A DNA stretch of 64,000 nucleotides from Acidisoma silvae (GTDB lineage Bacteria > Pseudomonadota > Alphaproteobacteria > Acetobacterales > Acetobacteraceae), in assembly GCF_020618775.1 (NCBI RefSeq), contig NZ_JAESVB010000001.1, positions 558,001-622,000 on the forward strand, written 5' to 3'. Positions 1-8,896 of the stretch are shown one piece after another (position 1 is the first letter of the stretch; each line of letters begins with the position of its first letter). Both the position numbers and the translations under genes were made by a program. The notes beneath the pieces are model-generated. The model saw only the letters and a program-made list of their open reading frames with translations. It made no database searches and was not told the DNA's origin.

Positions 1-1
1 C

Positions 2-637
2 GCCGCGCATCATCTGCCGCCGGAAGCGATGCCCGTCATTCTCATGCCCGGCAGCCGGGTGACCGAGATTACGCGGCTGATGCCGGTTTTCGCGGAAGCC
101 TTGGCCATGCTGGCGGCCCGCTTTCCGCATCTGGTGCCGGTCATGCCGGTGGCGGCCTCGGTCGCGCCCAAGGTGACGGCCGCCGTCGCGTCCTGGCCGG
201 TGAAGCCGATCCTGGTGACGGATGTCGATGGCAAGCATGATGCCTTCGCCGCCGCCCATGTGGCGCTGACGAAATCCGGCACATCGACGCTGGAACTGGC
301 GCTGGCGGGCGTGCCGATGGTGGTGACCTACAAGGTCAACCCGATCACGGCGGCCATCGTCAAACGCGTGGTGAAGGTCTCCTACGCCGCCATGGTCAAT
401 CTGCTGGCGGGGCGGGAGGTGGTGCCGGAACTGATCCAGCAGACCTGCACGCCGACGCGACTGGCCGACGAGGTTGCCCGGCTGCTGAACGATTCAGGGG
501 CGGCCGAAGCGCAAAAGGCCGCCTTCGCTGCCGTCATGCACAGCCTGACGCCCGCCCATGGGCTGCCCTCGGAAGCGGCGGCCGATGCCGTGCTGGCCCT
601 GATGGCAGGGCCGGCCGGTCACTCCGCCGGGTTATAG
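2..637 (+). CDS. lpxB: Lipid-A-disaccharide synthase, 3' part only
   Basis: C-terminal 211 residues of a GT19 enzyme that joins UDP-2,3-diacylglucosamine to lipid X, giving the lipid A disaccharide on the inner face of the cytoplasmic membrane. The frame is open from base 2, so the true start lies before the window; the ATG at 29 is internal. Seen: the LMPGSR loop that opens the nucleotide-sugar-binding half, and TKSGTSTLELALAGVPM followed by VVTYKVNP, the usual donor-site signature. The stop at 635-637 runs 19 bases into the convergent oxidoreductase gene. The family assignment rests on these motifs alone, since the N-terminal half is missing. Confidence 0.87.
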   Translation, partial: AAHHLPPEAMPVILMPGSRVTEITRLMPVFAEALAMLAARFPHLVPVMPVAASVAPKVTAAVASWPVKPILVTDVDGKHDAFAAAHVALTKSGTSTLELALAGVPMVVTYKVNPITAAIVKRVVKVSYAAMVNLLAGREVVPELIQQTCTPTRLADEVARLLNDSGAAEAQKAAFAAVMHSLTPAHGLPSEAAADAVLALMAGPAGHSAGL

Positions 638-1602
638 AGGCCGGAAGCGGTGACAAGGGCGTTGGAGCGGTCCATCGCCTCTTTCACGGCAATCGCCGCC
701 GCCAGCGCGCGGCGCCCGGCGGCTGCATCGACCAGGACAGGGGCGCCGTCGAGGACGGAGGCATAGAAGGCCTCATGCTCGGCGGCGAGGCTGTCATGAT
801 CTTCCCAGGCCATGTCCTTCATCGAAAATTCCGGCATGCCCGGCACCGGAAAGCCGCCGCCCTGGCCGCGCACGATGGCCGTCAGCTTGCGGCCGGCGAA
901 ATCGACCGCCAGATAGCCGCTCTGCGCGAAGATACGCATCCGCCGTTCGGTCTTCAGCGAAATGCGGCTGGCGGTGATGGTGGCGACGCAGCCATTGGTG
1001 AAGCGCACGCGGGCATTGGCGATATCCTCATGCGCGCTGGCGACGGCCGCGCCCACGGCGTCCACGCTTTCGATCGGCGCATCGACCAGCGCCAGGATGA
1101 GGTCGAGGTCATGGATCATAAGGTCGAGGATGACCGAAACATCCGTGCCGCGCGGCTTAAAGGGCGCGACGCGCACGGCTTCCAGATACAGTGGCTTGCC
1201 CATCCGGGCCGAGACGGCACCATGAGCGGCCGAAAACCGCTCCAGATGGCCGACCTGCAGCACGACGTCATGCTCGCGGGCCAGCGCCGCCAGACTATCG
1301 GCCTCTTCCAGGGTGGAGGCGATCGGCTTTTCGATCAGCACATGGCGGCCGGCGCGAATGGCGCGGGCCGCGATCTCGTAATGGGCTTCGGCGGGCGTCG
1401 CGACGATGACGGCGTCCGACGCCGCGATCAACTCATCCAGCGGCAGAGGCGGCGCGCCGGCTTCCCAGCCCACGCTGCGCGCCCGCTCCGGGTCGCGGTC
1501 AAAAACGCCGACAAGCTGCGCGCGGGGGGTGCTTGCAGCCTTCAGGGCATGGTAGCGCCCGAAATGCCCGACCCCGGCCACACCAAGCTTCACGGTTTCC
1601 AT
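619..1602 (-). CDS. Gfo/Idh/MocA-family NAD(P)-dependent oxidoreductase
   Basis: 327-residue dehydrogenase. The N-terminal Rossmann fold is visible as GVAGVGHFGRYHA at residues 7-19, and the family's catalytic Glu-Lys-Pro as HVLIEKPIAST near residue 100. The C-terminal half is the alpha/beta substrate-binding domain, with an HDLDL stretch near residue 170. The ATG at 1602 (METVKLGVAG) is preferred because the fold starts directly after it; an in-frame start at 1635 adds an unlikely arginine-rich leader. The gene converges on lpxB with a 19-base overlap, and in many alphaproteobacteria a gene of this family follows the lpx cluster. The substrate cannot be told from sequence; a sugar or nucleotide-sugar role in envelope synthesis is inferred from position only. 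Confidence 0.82.
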   Translation of the reverse strand: METVKLGVAGVGHFGRYHALKAASTPRAQLVGVFDRDPERARSVGWEAGAPPLPLDELIAASDAVIVATPAEAHYEIAARAIRAGRHVLIEKPIASTLEEADSLAALAREHDVVLQVGHLERFSAAHGAVSARMGKPLYLEAVRVAPFKPRGTDVSVILDLMIHDLDLILALVDAPIESVDAVGAAVASAHEDIANARVRFTNGCVATITASRISLKTERRMRIFAQSGYLAVDFAGRKLTAIVRGQGGGFPVPGMPEFSMKDMAWEDHDSLAAEHEAFYASVLDGAPVLVDAAAGRRALAAAIAVKEAMDRSNALVTASGLYNPAE

Positions 1603-1831
1603 CGGTCGTATCCGTCCAGTCGCATGAGGCCCCAAGGGGGCCGGTGACGTCGGGCCGCAGGACTAGCACCTGACAGCCATCCGTCAACCAATCGTGCCGT
1701 TAACCAAACGGAGCATCGTGGCGGAAATCAGCCCGAACGATGCCAGCACTTGCCATGCTGTCATCTGGCCGCCATACCTCCGCGCCAAATATAGTCTAGC
1801 AGAGTCTGATAACCGGGGGCCTTCCGCCGCT

Positions 1832-3409
1832 ATGCTTTATTTCAGCCGGCTCAAGGCCGCCGCCGTGTTCGGGGCCTGCCTGATCGGCATCCTGTTGTGC
1901 CTGCCCAATTTCTGGTCTGCGCCGAAGAACGGGATGCCTTGGCCTCAGATTCATCTGGGCCTCGATCTGCGCGGGGGCAGCTTTCTGCTCATGCAGGTCG
2001 ATATGGATGCCGTGGCGAAGGAAAAGCTGGGCAGCACGGTCGATGAGGTGCGTCAGGATTTCCGCAAGTCCAGCATCGGCTATACGCGCCTGGCCGCAGA
2101 CGTTGCCGCCAATCAGGTGCAGATCGGGCTTCTGGACCCGACCCAGCGCCCGGCCGCCATCGCCGCCCTGAATGACCTGCTGGTGCCGCCCAATGGCCCC
2201 GGCAGCCTGGCGGATTTCAACGTCAGCGGCGAGGGCACCAACCTCATCCTGACCTTGTCGCAGCCCGCCATGCAGGCGCGCGCCACGGCCGCTGTCACGC
2301 AGTCGATCGAAATCGTCCGCCGCCGCATCGACAGCACCGGCATCGTCGATCCGCAGATCGCCCAGCAGGGCGACAACCGCATCATGGTGCAGTTGCCCGG
2401 CATCACCGACCCGCAGCATATCAAGAAGCTGCTGGGCGAGACGGCGCATATGACCTTTCATCTCGTCGATGAAAGTGCGAACGCCAATGGCGGCGGTCCG
2501 GCGCCCATCGGTGACGCCTTCCTGCCCATGCAGGGCGACCCCAATAACAAGATCGCCATCCAGCAGGCCGTCATGGTCGATGGCGCGGATCTGACGAATG
2601 CCCAGGCGGGGCAGGATCCGCAGACCGGCGGCTGGGTGGTGAATATCACCTTCGACAGCCTCGGCTCGCGTCAGTTCGCCGATGTCACCAGCGCCAATGT
2701 CGGCCACCCCTTCGCCATCGTGCTGGATAACGAGGTCATCAGCGCCCCCGTCATCCGCGAGGCCATCACCGGTGGAAGCGCCCAGATCAGCGGCAGCGCC
2801 AATGCCCAGGCCGCGACCGATCTGGCTTTGCTGCTGCGCGCGGGCGCCCTGCCGGCACCGCTGACGGTGATCGAGGAGCAGAGCGTCGGGCCCGAACTGG
2901 GTGCGGATTCCATCCGCGCCGGTGCCATTTCGCTGATCGTCGGCTTCCTGCTGGTCATCTTTTTCATGGCCGGCGCCTATGGCCTGTTCGGCTGGTTCGC
3001 CAATATCTCCCTCGTCGCCAACCTGATCCTGATGATGGGCATCCTGTCGCTCATCGGCGCGACGCTGACCCTGCCCGGCATGGCCGGCATCCTGCTGACG
3101 CTGGGCATGGCGGTCGACGCCAATATCCTGATCAACGAGCGCGTCCGCGAAGAGGTGAAGAACGGCCGCAGCCCGCTCCAGGCTTTGGAAGCCGGCTATA
3201 AGCGCGCCTATGGCACCATCATCGACAGTAACGTGACGGCGCTTCTGGCCCACGTCATGCTGTTCATCTTCGGCTCCGGCCCGGTGCGCGGCTTTGCCGT
3301 CACCATCACGGTCGGCATCGTCACCACGCTGTTCACCGCGACGGTTTTTGCCCGGCTTCTGACCTCGCGCTGGTATATCCGCCGGCGCCCCACGGCGCTG
3401 CCGGTTTAA
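1832..3409 (+). CDS. secD: Protein translocase subunit SecD
   Basis: 525-residue membrane subunit that works with SecF beside SecYEG and uses the proton gradient to pull exported proteins through late in translocation. Seen: an N-terminal membrane helix (FGACLIGILLCLP), the SecD signature GLDLRGGSF near residue 45, the large periplasmic P1 region, then a block of five membrane helices with the RND-type sequence GMAVDANILINERVREE. The ATG at 1832 is chosen because it begins the usual MLYFSRLK-type terminus; an upstream in-frame ATG at 1694 would add 46 atypical residues. secF follows after 11 bases. No yajC precedes it, although yajC-secD-secF is the common order. The 229 bases up to the divergent oxidoreductase should hold promoters for both. 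Confidence 0.96.
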   Translation: MLYFSRLKAAAVFGACLIGILLCLPNFWSAPKNGMPWPQIHLGLDLRGGSFLLMQVDMDAVAKEKLGSTVDEVRQDFRKSSIGYTRLAADVAANQVQIGLLDPTQRPAAIAALNDLLVPPNGPGSLADFNVSGEGTNLILTLSQPAMQARATAAVTQSIEIVRRRIDSTGIVDPQIAQQGDNRIMVQLPGITDPQHIKKLLGETAHMTFHLVDESANANGGGPAPIGDAFLPMQGDPNNKIAIQQAVMVDGADLTNAQAGQDPQTGGWVVNITFDSLGSRQFADVTSANVGHPFAIVLDNEVISAPVIREAITGGSAQISGSANAQAATDLALLLRAGALPAPLTVIEEQSVGPELGADSIRAGAISLIVGFLLVIFFMAGAYGLFGWFANISLVANLILMMGILSLIGATLTLPGMAGILLTLGMAVDANILINERVREEVKNGRSPLQALEAGYKRAYGTIIDSNVTALLAHVMLFIFGSGPVRGFAVTITVGIVTTLFTATVFARLLTSRWYIRRRPTALPV

Positions 3410-3420
3410 GGACTACAGAG

Positions 3421-4395
3421 ATGCGCTTCTTCTATCGGCCGCTCTTCCGCCTGGTGCCGGACGATACCCGCATCAAGTTCATGCGGGGCCGCTTCGCGGG
3501 TCTGATGGTCTCGGCCGTCCTCTCGCTCGCCTCCATTGGGCTGTTCTTCTATCCCGGCCTGCGCCTCGGCATCGATTTCAAGGGCGGCGTCGTTATGGAA
3601 GTCCGCACCGCGCAGCCGGTCAGCTTCCCGGCGGTGCGCGCGGCGCTGGCCGGGCATGACCTGCCGGATGCCGGTCTTCAGGCTTTGGGTGGCAAGAACG
3701 AAATCATGATCCGCCTCGAAAGCCGGGCGAATGCCCAGGCGACGGATGCGGCGGTCGCCCGCGTTCATGCCGCGCTGGATCAGGTTTCGCCCGGCAATCA
3801 GGTGCTCAGCACCAGTGCGGTCGGCGCCTCGGTCTCGTCCCAGCTGTTCCGCCAGGGGCTGATGGCGCTTGGTCTCAGCCTGCTGATGATCCTGATCTAT
3901 ATCTGGTTCCGGTTCGAATGGCAGTTCGCCGTCGGCGCGGTGGTGACGCTGCTGCTCGACATCACCAAGACGATCGGCTTCCTGGTCATCACGCGCCTGC
4001 AATTCGACCTGGTGATGGTCGCGGCGATCCTGACCGTGCTCGGCTATTCCACCAACGACAAGGTGGTGGTCTATGACCGGATGCGCGAAAACCTGCGCAA
4101 ATACAAAAGCATGCCGCTGCGCGAGTTGATCGACATGTCGATCAACGAGACGCTGAACCGGACGCTCGGCACATCCATGACGGTCTTTCTGGCGGCCCTG
4201 CCGCTGGCGATCTTCGGCGGCTCCTCCATCGAGGATTTCGCCATCGTCATGCTGTTCGGCATCGTCGTCGGCACCTCCTCCTCCATCTTCATCGCAGCCC
4301 CCATCCTGCTGTTCCTGGGGGAGAAGCGGCTGCGGCGCGATACCCGTCCGGCGAAATCGGAAGATCCGAAGAAAGTTCAGGCCCGCGCCCGCTGA
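3421..4395 (+). CDS. secF: Protein translocase subunit SecF
   Basis: 324-residue partner of SecD. Seen: a first membrane helix around residues 25-45, the hallmark GIDFKGGVVMEVRT near residue 50, a short periplasmic domain, and the C-terminal helix bundle with VLGYSTNDKVVVYDRMREN, the SecF form of the RND proton-path motif. The length is typical. The start ATG lies 11 bases after secD in one transcription unit, and the C-terminus ends in a basic cytoplasmic tail. A short GCCGG/CCGGC hairpin follows the stop without a T-run, so it is a poor terminator. Confidence 0.96.
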   Translation: MRFFYRPLFRLVPDDTRIKFMRGRFAGLMVSAVLSLASIGLFFYPGLRLGIDFKGGVVMEVRTAQPVSFPAVRAALAGHDLPDAGLQALGGKNEIMIRLESRANAQATDAAVARVHAALDQVSPGNQVLSTSAVGASVSSQLFRQGLMALGLSLLMILIYIWFRFEWQFAVGAVVTLLLDITKTIGFLVITRLQFDLVMVAAILTVLGYSTNDKVVVYDRMRENLRKYKSMPLRELIDMSINETLNRTLGTSMTVFLAALPLAIFGGSSIEDFAIVMLFGIVVGTSSSIFIAAPILLFLGEKRLRRDTRPAKSEDPKKVQARAR

Positions 4396-4437
4396 CCCTA
4401 TTATCCGCCGGTATGTTCCGGCGCTAAGCTCGCGCCT

Positions 4438-5976
4438 ATGGGCGCACAAGCAGATACGCAGACCGATATCGACCTTGATCTGACGGAGGCGCCCCAGCCA
4501 GGGGGGCCTGCGCCGGTGCCTCCGCAGCCAGCGGCATCCGCGCCGGGGGCATCCGCGCCGGCGGCGCCCCAGCCGGGGGCGCCCCAGCCGGTCCGCCCGC
4601 CCGATGTCATGGTCCCCATGCCGCTCGGCCTCATGCTACAGCTCGGCATGCGCGCGCATGAGGCAGGCAAGGCCCAGGAAGCCGAGGCTATCGCCTCCAA
4701 CCTTCTCCGCGCCGCGCCGCAGGACGGGCGCGTTCTGCATCTGGCGGGCATTATCGCCTTCAAGGGCAATCGGCAGCCTCTGGGCATCCAACTTCTGGAG
4801 CGGGCGATCACGCAGGAGCCGGCCAACCCGCTCTATGTCCGCAATATCGCCGAAATGTATCGCGTCACCGGCCGGCTGGACGCGGCTATGCGCGCCATCA
4901 GCCGGGCCATCGCGCTGCGGCCCGATGACGCTGTCTGCTATCACAACCAGGCCGTCATCCTGCATGAAAGCGGCCGCATCGCCGAGGGTCTGGCCAGTTC
5001 GCGCCGCACCGCTGCGCTCAAGCACGACATGCCGGGCGCCCATTTCGCGATTGCCGAGGCGCAGCTTCTGCTCGGCGAGTTTGCGGAGGGCTGGGAGGAA
5101 TACGAGTGGCGCTTCCGCATGGCCGGCGTGCCGCCGGTGATGCCAGCCGCCGTGAAGCGGGATCGGCCGCAATGGGGCGGGAGCCGATTGGAAACGGGCC
5201 GCCTGATGATGATCGGCGATCAGGGTTTCGGCGATGTGCTGCAATTCAGCCGCTATATCCCTTGGGCGGTCGGTCGTGGCCAGCCGACCTTTTTGGCCAC
5301 CAGCAAGGAAATGGCGCCCGCCATCCGCCGCATGTTTCCCGATCTGGAAATCCAGACGCGCTGGGCGGATTGCAGCGATTTCGCGGCCTATATTCCGCTG
5401 TCCGGCCTGCCGCGCCTTTGCGGCACGCGGATCGACACCATCCCGCCGGTCGTGCCGCTGCCACTGGACCCCGAGCGGGCCGAGGCCTGGACCGCGCGCC
5501 TGAACGACAGCCTACCTTTGGGCCTGAAGCGCGTCGGCATCGTCTGGGCCGGCCGCCCGACCCACAAGAATGACCGCAACCGCTCCATCGCTTTCGCGAC
5601 ACTGATGGCAACGCTCGGCAATCTTCCCGGCATCGCCTTCGTCAGCCTGCAGAAGGGGGACCGCACGGCAGACCTCGCCGGCTATCAGGGGGCGGCGCCG
5701 CTCTTCGACGCGGCCCCGCATATTGAGACCTATGAGGATACGGCAGCCGCCATCGCGGCGCTGGACGTCGTCGTGACGGTCGATACCTCGGTCGCGCATC
5801 TCACCGGCCTGGTCGGCAAGCCGGGCTGGGTGCTGCTGCCCTTCACGCCCGATTGGCGCTGGCTGCGGGAGAGGACGGACACGCCCTGGTATCCGTCTCT
5901 GCGCCTGTTCCGCCAGCAGGCGCATGGGCAATGGGATGCGCCGCTGGCCGCCGTCGCGGCGGCGCTGGTGGGTTAG
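4438..5976 (+). CDS. TPR protein with glycosyltransferase-like C-terminal domain
   Basis: 512 residues. Residues 15-60 are a low-complexity Pro/Ala/Gly linker encoded by imperfect 15-base repeats. About residues 65-210 form tetratricopeptide-type helical repeats (for example GRLDAAMRAISRAIALRPDD). The C-terminal part (about 330-510) contains VTVDTSVAHLTGLVGKPGW and LLPFTPDWRWLRERTDTPWY, a pattern recurrent in alphaproteobacterial TPR proteins with a GT9/GT41-like (heptosyltransferase or O-GlcNAc-transferase-like) fold. The product may therefore be a cytoplasmic glycosyltransferase acting on a protein or surface glycan; acceptor and donor are unknown. It lies 42 bases after secF, and its stop abuts the stop of the convergent VOC gene. 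Confidence 0.75.
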   Translation: MGAQADTQTDIDLDLTEAPQPGGPAPVPPQPAASAPGASAPAAPQPGAPQPVRPPDVMVPMPLGLMLQLGMRAHEAGKAQEAEAIASNLLRAAPQDGRVLHLAGIIAFKGNRQPLGIQLLERAITQEPANPLYVRNIAEMYRVTGRLDAAMRAISRAIALRPDDAVCYHNQAVILHESGRIAEGLASSRRTAALKHDMPGAHFAIAEAQLLLGEFAEGWEEYEWRFRMAGVPPVMPAAVKRDRPQWGGSRLETGRLMMIGDQGFGDVLQFSRYIPWAVGRGQPTFLATSKEMAPAIRRMFPDLEIQTRWADCSDFAAYIPLSGLPRLCGTRIDTIPPVVPLPLDPERAEAWTARLNDSLPLGLKRVGIVWAGRPTHKNDRNRSIAFATLMATLGNLPGIAFVSLQKGDRTADLAGYQGAAPLFDAAPHIETYEDTAAAIAALDVVVTVDTSVAHLTGLVGKPGWVLLPFTPDWRWLRERTDTPWYPSLRLFRQQAHGQWDAPLAAVAAALVG

Positions 5977-6375
5977 CTACCGCGACCCGAAGCGCTGCCG
6001 CGCCGCCTCGGTCGCCGGCATATACAGCGATACGGCCGTGCCTTCGGGGTCGCGGAACTGAAAGGTCTTGTTGCCCCAGGGCATCGTCTTCAATTCATGG
6101 ACGAGGGGCACTTTGTCTTTCAGCCGCGCGTAATCGGCATCGATATCCGCGACCTGAAATTCGATGTATGCGGTGCGATTGGCGGCGGGTTCCGCGCTGC
6201 CCGCCTGCCACAAAGCCACGGTTTCGACCGCGCCGATGGCGAGCGTTGCGGCGGGGGTGACGATCTCGGCGAAAACCGGGGCCAGCCAGTCGGCGCTAAG
6301 CCCGGTCACCATCTCGTAAAACGAGACCGTGCGCTGGATGTCGGCGGTGATGAGGCGCACGGATGCGAGTTTCAT
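5977..6375 (-). CDS. VOC (glyoxalase/bleomycin-resistance) family protein
   Basis: 132-residue vicinal-oxygen-chelate protein. The opening VRLITADIQRTVSFYEMVTG and the C-terminal FQFRDPEGTAVSLYMP are the two beta-alpha-beta-beta-beta signatures of the fold. The ATG at 6375 is chosen because the fold begins there; the frame stays open upstream to 6573 but reads as basic junk across the intergenic region. It is transcribed divergently from a WYL-type regulator across a 91-base gap containing a good dyad, so that regulator probably controls it. Ligand and reaction cannot be inferred. Confidence 0.82.
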   Translation of the reverse strand: MKLASVRLITADIQRTVSFYEMVTGLSADWLAPVFAEIVTPAATLAIGAVETVALWQAGSAEPAANRTAYIEFQVADIDADYARLKDKVPLVHELKTMPWGNKTFQFRDPEGTAVSLYMPATEAARQRFGSR

Positions 6376-6431
6376 GGTCAATCCTTTGAAGCAGGCCAGC
6401 CAAGGACGGCGGCGGCTTCTTGTCCCACAGC

Positions 6432-6457
6432 CCTGCTGACAGCATCCTGGCAGCAGG
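6432..6457. promoter_or_regulatory. Inverted repeat, candidate operator of the WYL regulator
   Basis: Two 11-base arms, CCTGCTGACAG and CTGGCAGCAGG, pair at 10 of 11 positions around a 4-base spacer. The dyad ends 9 bases before the regulator's start codon and lies in the gap between it and the divergent VOC gene, the usual place for an autoregulatory site. The operator role is inferred from symmetry and position. Confidence 0.5.
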
Positions 6458-6466
6458 AGTGAGCCC

Positions 6467-7180
6467 ATGCGCCCGACAGACCGATTGTTCCAGATTATCC
6501 AGATCCTGCGCCGGTCGACCCAGCCGACCACGGCTGCCGCTTTGGCGGAGGAGCTGGAGGTGTCGAAACGCACCGTCTATCGCGACATCGCCCAGCTGAT
6601 CGGCCAGCGCATTCCGATCGAAGGCGAAGCAGGCTTCGGCTATGTGCTGGCGTCAGACTATGACCTGCCGCCGCTGATGTTCACGCCTGACGAGATCGAG
6701 GCGATCATGCTTGGCGCGCAATGGGTCATCGGCCGATCCGATCCCGATCTGTCCAAGGCCGCGCGTGATGTCATGGCCAAGATCGCGGCGGTCATCCCCG
6801 AACATCTGCACCCTTTCGCCGAGGTTCCGAGTGTGGGCGCAAAACCAGCTATCGGGGAGCAGGTTAGCGGCGTCGATACGACAATGCTGCGCTCGGCCAT
6901 CCGCCATGGCCGCAAGCTAAGCCTGCACTATCACTCGGAAGCCTGCCAGGACAGCACGCGCACCGTCTGGCCGGTGCTGCTGGGCTATTCCGACTCGCAT
7001 TGCCTGCTCATCGCCTGGTGCGAATTGCGGAAGGATTTTCGGCACTTTCGCGGCGAGCGGATTATGGGCGCGGAGATGCTGGACGAAAGCCACGGCCTGC
7101 ACGCTGGCGAACTCAGGCGCCGCTACCGGCTCTGGCGCGAGGCTCGTCTTACCGCCTCGCGCCTCGCGGAAAGCGCTTAG
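6467..7180 (+). CDS. HTH/WYL-domain transcriptional regulator (YafY type)
   Basis: 237-residue regulator. The N-terminal HTH_11 winged helix is visible at residues 1-60 ([20 protein letters not shown], recognition helix SKRTVYRDI). The C-terminal WYL-like domain spans about residues 135-230 ([14 protein letters not shown], then [30 protein letters not shown]), with the family's Trp-Cys-Glu-Leu-Arg stretch. Such proteins bind dyads near small VOC or stress genes. The divergent VOC gene and the dyad just upstream are its likely targets. Its stop overlaps the end of the convergent SDR gene by 4 bases. The effector is unknown. Confidence 0.85.
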   Translation: MRPTDRLFQIIQILRRSTQPTTAAALAEELEVSKRTVYRDIAQLIGQRIPIEGEAGFGYVLASDYDLPPLMFTPDEIEAIMLGAQWVIGRSDPDLSKAARDVMAKIAAVIPEHLHPFAEVPSVGAKPAIGEQVSGVDTTMLRSAIRHGRKLSLHYHSEACQDSTRTVWPVLLGYSDSHCLLIAWCELRKDFRHFRGERIMGAEMLDESHGLHAGELRRRYRLWREARLTASRLAESA

Positions 7181-7920
7181 CCGCGCCCGATGAAGGGCAT
7201 ATTCGTCGCCATGACGGTGATGAACTGCACATTGGCGTCCGCCGGCATGCCGGCCATGAACAGGATGGTGCGGCCGACATCGTCCACATCCATGCGCGGC
7301 TCGATCGCCATGCGCCCGTCGGCCTGCGGCACGCCCGCCGTCATGACCTTCGTCATGGCGGTTGCGGCATTGCCGATATCGATCTGCCCGCAGGCGATAT
7401 CGAAAGCGCGGCCGTCCAGCGAGATCGATTTGGTCAGGCCGGTCACCGCGTGTTTGCTGGCAGTATAGGGGGCCGAGCCCGGACGCGGCGCATAGGCCGA
7501 GATGGAGCCGTTATTGATGATGCGGCCGCCCTGCGGCGCCTGATCGCGCATCAGCCGGAACGCAGCGCTGGCGCAGAGAAACATGCCGTCCAGATTGACG
7601 GACATCGTATCCCGCCAATTGTCCCAGGTCAGGTCGCCGAAATTGATCGAGCGGGCGGAAATGCCGGCATTGTTGAACAGCACATCCAGCCGGCCATGGT
7701 CTGCGGCAATACGCGCGAACAGGGCATCGACGCTCGCCGGATCGGTGACATCGGCCGCCACCGGGATAGCCGTCCCGGCCTTGGCCAGTGCCGCAGTTTC
7801 CTGCAGCGCTTCCATCCGCCGGCCGGCGAGATAGACGGTATCACCGTCACCCAGCAAAGCGAGGGCGGCGGACTGGCCGACGCCGCTGCCGGCACCGGTG
7901 ACAAGACAAATACGGTTCAT
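7177..7920 (-). CDS. Short-chain dehydrogenase/reductase
   Basis: 247-residue classical SDR, probably NAD(P)-dependent. Seen: the cofactor motif VTGAGSGVG at residues 7-15, NNAG near residue 88, a catalytic Ser in [10 protein letters not shown], and YTASKHA as the YxxxK pair. The length is normal. Its start overlaps the xthA stop by 4 bases (ATGA), so the two are co-transcribed and translationally coupled. The substrate is not evident; a link to DNA repair is not implied by the operon alone. Confidence 0.85.
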   Translation of the reverse strand: MNRICLVTGAGSGVGQSAALALLGDGDTVYLAGRRMEALQETAALAKAGTAIPVAADVTDPASVDALFARIAADHGRLDVLFNNAGISARSINFGDLTWDNWRDTMSVNLDGMFLCASAAFRLMRDQAPQGGRIINNGSISAYAPRPGSAPYTASKHAVTGLTKSISLDGRAFDIACGQIDIGNAATAMTKVMTAGVPQADGRMAIEPRMDVDDVGRTILFMAGMPADANVQFITVMATNMPFIGRG

Positions 7921-8726
7921 AGGGCGAGCTCCACCAATACGGGCACGTGATCCGAAGCCTGGGTCCAGCCTCGTGCCTCTTTTAAAATTTCGTGGCGCGT
8001 GAGGGCGCCTTTCAGATCATGCGTGACCCAGACGTGATCCAGCCTGCGGCCCTTATTGGCCGCTTCCCAATCCTTGGCGCGATACGACCACCACGTATAG
8101 AGCTTCTGGTCGGCTGGCACGAAATGCCGCAGCCCGTCATGCCAGCAGGTATCCTGCCATTCCGTCAGCAGCGCGGTTTCGACCGGCGTGTGCGAGACGA
8201 TCTTGAGCAGCTGCTTATGGCTCCAGACATCATGCTCCAGAGGCGCGATATTGAGGTCGCCGACCAGAACGGCGCGCGTCAGTTTGGGCGTCTTGGCGAA
8301 ATGGTCGCGCGCGGCAGCGACGAAATCGAGCTTATGGGCGAATTTCGGATTGAGTTCGGTATCCGGAATATCGCCGCCGGCGGGTACGTAAAAATTATGG
8401 ATGACAAGCGGGCCGCCGGGCAGGTCCAGTTCCACGGCCAGATGGCGGCAATCCTCTTTTCCCACCCAGTCCTGCGTATCCTCATGCCGGCGCATGGGCG
8501 TTTTCGAGAAGACGGCGACGCCGTTATAGCCCTTCATGCCCCGGAACAGCACGTGGTCCATGCCCAGCACCTTGGGCAGGTCCAGCGGGAACAGGTCATC
8601 CGGGCATTTGGTTTCCTGAAGACAAACGACGTCGGGGGCGAGCTTGTCGACCACGTCCTTGAGCAGCCCCTGCCGCAGGCGGACGGAGTTGATGTTCCAG
8701 GTGAGAATGCGGAGTGTTTTGGCCAT
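7917..8726 (-). CDS. xthA: Exodeoxyribonuclease III / AP endonuclease
   Basis: 269-residue Mg-dependent nuclease of the exonuclease III group, which cuts 5' of abasic sites and trims 3' ends in base-excision repair. Motifs in order: [12 protein letters not shown] at the N-terminus, [11 protein letters not shown] (metal-binding Glu), [24 protein letters not shown] (Asp/Asn of the active site), RLDHVWVT and [10 protein letters not shown] at the C-terminus (catalytic Asp-His). The ATG at 8726 is chosen over an in-frame TTG two codons upstream. An SDR gene follows with a 4-base overlap. The 170-base gap upstream is mostly filled by a paired palindromic repeat. Confidence 0.93.
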   Translation of the reverse strand: MAKTLRILTWNINSVRLRQGLLKDVVDKLAPDVVCLQETKCPDDLFPLDLPKVLGMDHVLFRGMKGYNGVAVFSKTPMRRHEDTQDWVGKEDCRHLAVELDLPGGPLVIHNFYVPAGGDIPDTELNPKFAHKLDFVAAARDHFAKTPKLTRAVLVGDLNIAPLEHDVWSHKQLLKIVSHTPVETALLTEWQDTCWHDGLRHFVPADQKLYTWWSYRAKDWEAANKGRRLDHVWVTHDLKGALTRHEILKEARGWTQASDHVPVLVELAL

Positions 8727-8774
8727 GATCAAAGGGATAGCCCGGCCCTGGGCTTAGGGAAATCCCTTCCCGAC

Positions 8775-8873
8775 GTCATCCGCGTGCTCGTCACGCGGAT
8801 CTACCCGCTGCGGCCCCCAAACATCGTCTAGGCGCCACACCGGGTAGATGCGCGGCATGAAGCCGCGCATGAC
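8775..8873. repeat. Paired palindromic repeat, copy A
   Basis: Two 32-base halves in inverted orientation (8775-8806 and 8842-8873), each beginning GTCAT and ending ATCTACCC on its own strand and each folding into a small hairpin. The halves differ at 8 of 32 positions, but two of these pairs are compensatory within the stem (C-G to G-C and T-A to G-C). The middle resembles that of copy B at 56336. It sits between the end of the glycolytic operon and xthA, with nothing coding in it. Confidence 0.8.
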
Positions 8874-8896
8874 GGATTAAGTTAACCGCGTGGAAA

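Noticed and set aside
1750-1795. TTGCCA and TATAGT as a secD promoter
   Set aside because: The two hexamers are 34 bases apart, too far to be a single sigma-70 promoter.
1796-3253. A 485-codon antisense frame across secD
   Set aside because: It mirrors secD codons, shows no family motif and has no ribosome site; secD is certain.
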